A stretch of 14,763 nucleotides of DNA from Syntrophomonadaceae bacterium (lineage in GTDB: Bacteria > Bacillota > Dethiobacteria > DTU022), in NCBI GenBank assembly GCA_007130585.1, contig SLSE01000070.1:1-14763 (forward strand), written 5' to 3'. The position numbers and the translations under genes were made by a program. Of the stretch, positions 13,699 to 14,763 are shown one piece after another (the stretch's first letter is position 1; each line of letters starts with the position of its first letter). The notes below the pieces were generated by a model. It had not been told where the DNA came from. It worked only from the letters and a program-made list of their open reading frames with translations, and ran no database searches.

Positions 13699-14481
13699 TC
13701 AATCCTCCGATATTTTATGTGTTTTCCTTCTCCAGGGCATAACCAGCCACCCGCTTACCTCTACCAGCTTAAAAAAGGCCAGGCTGAGTATTATCACTAC
13801 TATTATCGAGGCAAAAAGGTCGCTGGTGCGAAAAGAATTCATGGCCCTGAGCATGTAAATTCCGAGGCCGGCCCGGGCTCCCAGCCATTCCCCGATTATT
13901 GCCCCCAGCACACTGTAAGTTGCGGCAATCTTCAACCCTGAGAAGAAGTACGGCAGGGCGGAGGGCAGCTGAACCGACCGCATAATCATCCAGCGGTCGG
14001 CATGCATGGTCTGCATAAGCTCTACAGCCTCCCGGTCGACCTGGTCGAACCCTTCAACCAGGTTAACGGCAAGCGGAAAGAAGCAGACCAGCGCTACTAT
14101 AAGCACTTTGGGCAGAAGGCCGACCCCGAACCAGATCAGCATTAAAGGTGCCAGGGCAAAAATTGGGATGGCCTGCGATATAACCAGCACCGGGTAAACG
14201 GCCTGCTTCAGGGTAGCCCAACGATCCATGGCCGTCGCCAGCAGCAGGGCAACCACCACTGCGAGGGCCAGGCCGCTCAATACGGCGCTGAGGGTAACCC
14301 CGGCATGTTCAAGGAGCAGCGAATAATTGTCCGCCAGGGAAACTGCAATGGCCGACGGTGCGGGCAAAATGTATTCTGCTATCCCGGCGGTTCTGCTTAC
14401 CAGTTCCCAGAACAGGACAAGAACCGCCAGCAATACAGCGGCCGGTAAGTTAGCTTTGATACTTGCCCACTTTTTCTTCAA
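13699..14481 (-). CDS. thiX: ABC transporter permease, ThiX / NitT-TauT type
   Basis: A 260-residue inner-membrane permease of the binding-protein-dependent type. Hydrophobic segments lie near residues 12-28, 62-84, 98-120, 124-142, 184-198 and 221-240. The cytoplasmic coupling (EAA) loop reads DREAVELMQTMHADRWMIM followed by RSVQLPSALPYFFSGLKIA (149-186), as in nitrate, taurine and thiamine-precursor permeases. The start is a TTG at 14481, supported by GGAGGAG (14488-14494) 6 nt upstream. That site and the first codons lie inside the end of the thiamine-binding-protein gene, giving a 32-bp overlap in a different frame. It would form a homodimeric channel served by the lipoprotein and the ATPase downstream. 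Confidence 0.9.
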   Translation of the reverse strand: MKKKWASIKANLPAAVLLAVLVLFWELVSRTAGIAEYILPAPSAIAVSLADNYSLLLEHAGVTLSAVLSGLALAVVVALLLATAMDRWATLKQAVYPVLVISQAIPIFALAPLMLIWFGVGLLPKVLIVALVCFFPLAVNLVEGFDQVDREAVELMQTMHADRWMIMRSVQLPSALPYFFSGLKIAATYSVLGAIIGEWLGARAGLGIYMLRAMNSFRTSDLFASIIVVIILSLAFFKLVEVSGWLVMPWRRKTHKISED

Positions 14482-14740
14482 TGGTTACTCCTCCGGTACT
14501 GTAGTCTATCTTAACGACTGACAGGACCCGGTCTGCGCCTGCTTCAGTGCAGATTAGCTGCGCTTTCTCAACAATACCAAGCAGGTCCTCCAATTTGCCT
14601 TCCATGGTTGTTTCCATCGGACCGACAGTATACTTAACGCCCGAGGAACTGATCATATCAATGACCCGGTCCACAATGGGATAAACATCCTGCGGGTCAA
14701 CAAGCGGTATTACCTGGAGACTTACGTTGCAAACAGGCAT
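14450..14740 (-). CDS. Thiamine-binding protein, MTH1187/YkoF-like (DUF77)
   Basis: A 96-residue protein of the MTH1187/YkoF-like family (PF01910), a small ferredoxin-like fold reported to bind thiamine or related pyrimidines. Recognisable family features are CNVSLQVIPLVDPQDVYPIVD at the N-terminus (4-24), YTVGPMETTMEG in the middle (37-48) and the C-terminal strand VLSVVKIDYSTGG. The ATG at 14740 has a strong AGGAGG (14747-14752) 6 nt upstream. It is the first gene of the importer operon in this window, which, with thiN, makes thiamine precursors the likely transport substrate. A promoter or TPP riboswitch would be expected upstream, beyond the right edge. Confidence 0.88.
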   Translation of the reverse strand: MPVCNVSLQVIPLVDPQDVYPIVDRVIDMISSSGVKYTVGPMETTMEGKLEDLLGIVEKAQLICTEAGADRVLSVVKIDYSTGGVTIEEKVGKYQS

Positions 14741-14763
14741 TTTAAACCTCCTCTGTCAAACAG

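Overview
The window looks like chromosomal DNA of an anaerobic Bacillota, most likely a Clostridia-type organism. Strong AGGAGG-type ribosome binding sites, frequent TTG/GTG starts, vegetative promoters with 17-bp spacers, and an iron-sulphur-rich NADH-oxidising module of the kind found with hydrogenases and formate dehydrogenases all support this. The species cannot be named from the sequence. No mobile element, CRISPR array, tRNA or rRNA was recognised.

Layout. (1) 1-1573, minus strand: an UPF0104/LPG-synthase-like membrane protein followed by a SAM-dependent methyltransferase that runs off the left edge. (2) 1574-1813: a control region with two tandem palindromes (1600-1638) and back-to-back promoters whose -35 hexamers overlap. 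(3) 1814-4928, plus strand: a three-gene operon joined by ATGA overlaps, encoding a NuoE/HoxE subunit, a large NuoF/HydB-type flavoprotein and a short HoxU-like iron-sulphur subunit. Together they form a complete NADH diaphorase module, but no hydrogenase or formate dehydrogenase catalytic subunit is in view. Several cluster-ligand positions depart from consensus. (4) 4929-5255: a non-coding gap with a hairpin and the promoter of the next operon. (5) 5256-11974, plus strand: an asparagine-synthetase-like protein whose glutaminase half is degenerate (Cys2 replaced by Ser), two HAD phosphatases, a sirtuin, a 58-residue membrane protein, a GNAT acetyltransferase, a two-CBS protein, a class I/II aminotransferase and thiamine pyrophosphokinase. 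(6) 11955-14740, minus strand: an ABC importer operon of the thiamine-precursor (ThiXYZ) type, led by a small MTH1187/YkoF-like thiamine-binding protein.

How the genes work together. The diaphorase would exchange electrons between NAD(H) and iron-sulphur carriers for a partner encoded elsewhere. The sirtuin, GNAT and CBS genes repeat the kinds of parts found in Bacillus acuABC (acetyltransferase, CBS protein, deacetylase) and may form a reversible protein-acetylation module; this is inference. The importer probably brings in a pyrimidine precursor of thiamine. The convergent thiamine pyrophosphokinase gene, whose 3' end overlaps the importer's last gene by 20 bp, encodes the enzyme that turns thiamine into TPP.

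The observations most worth a second look are the altered iron-sulphur ligands of the diaphorase, the glutaminase-dead asparagine-synthetase-like protein, the tandem palindromes with overlapping divergent promoters, and the sirtuin-GNAT-CBS cluster.
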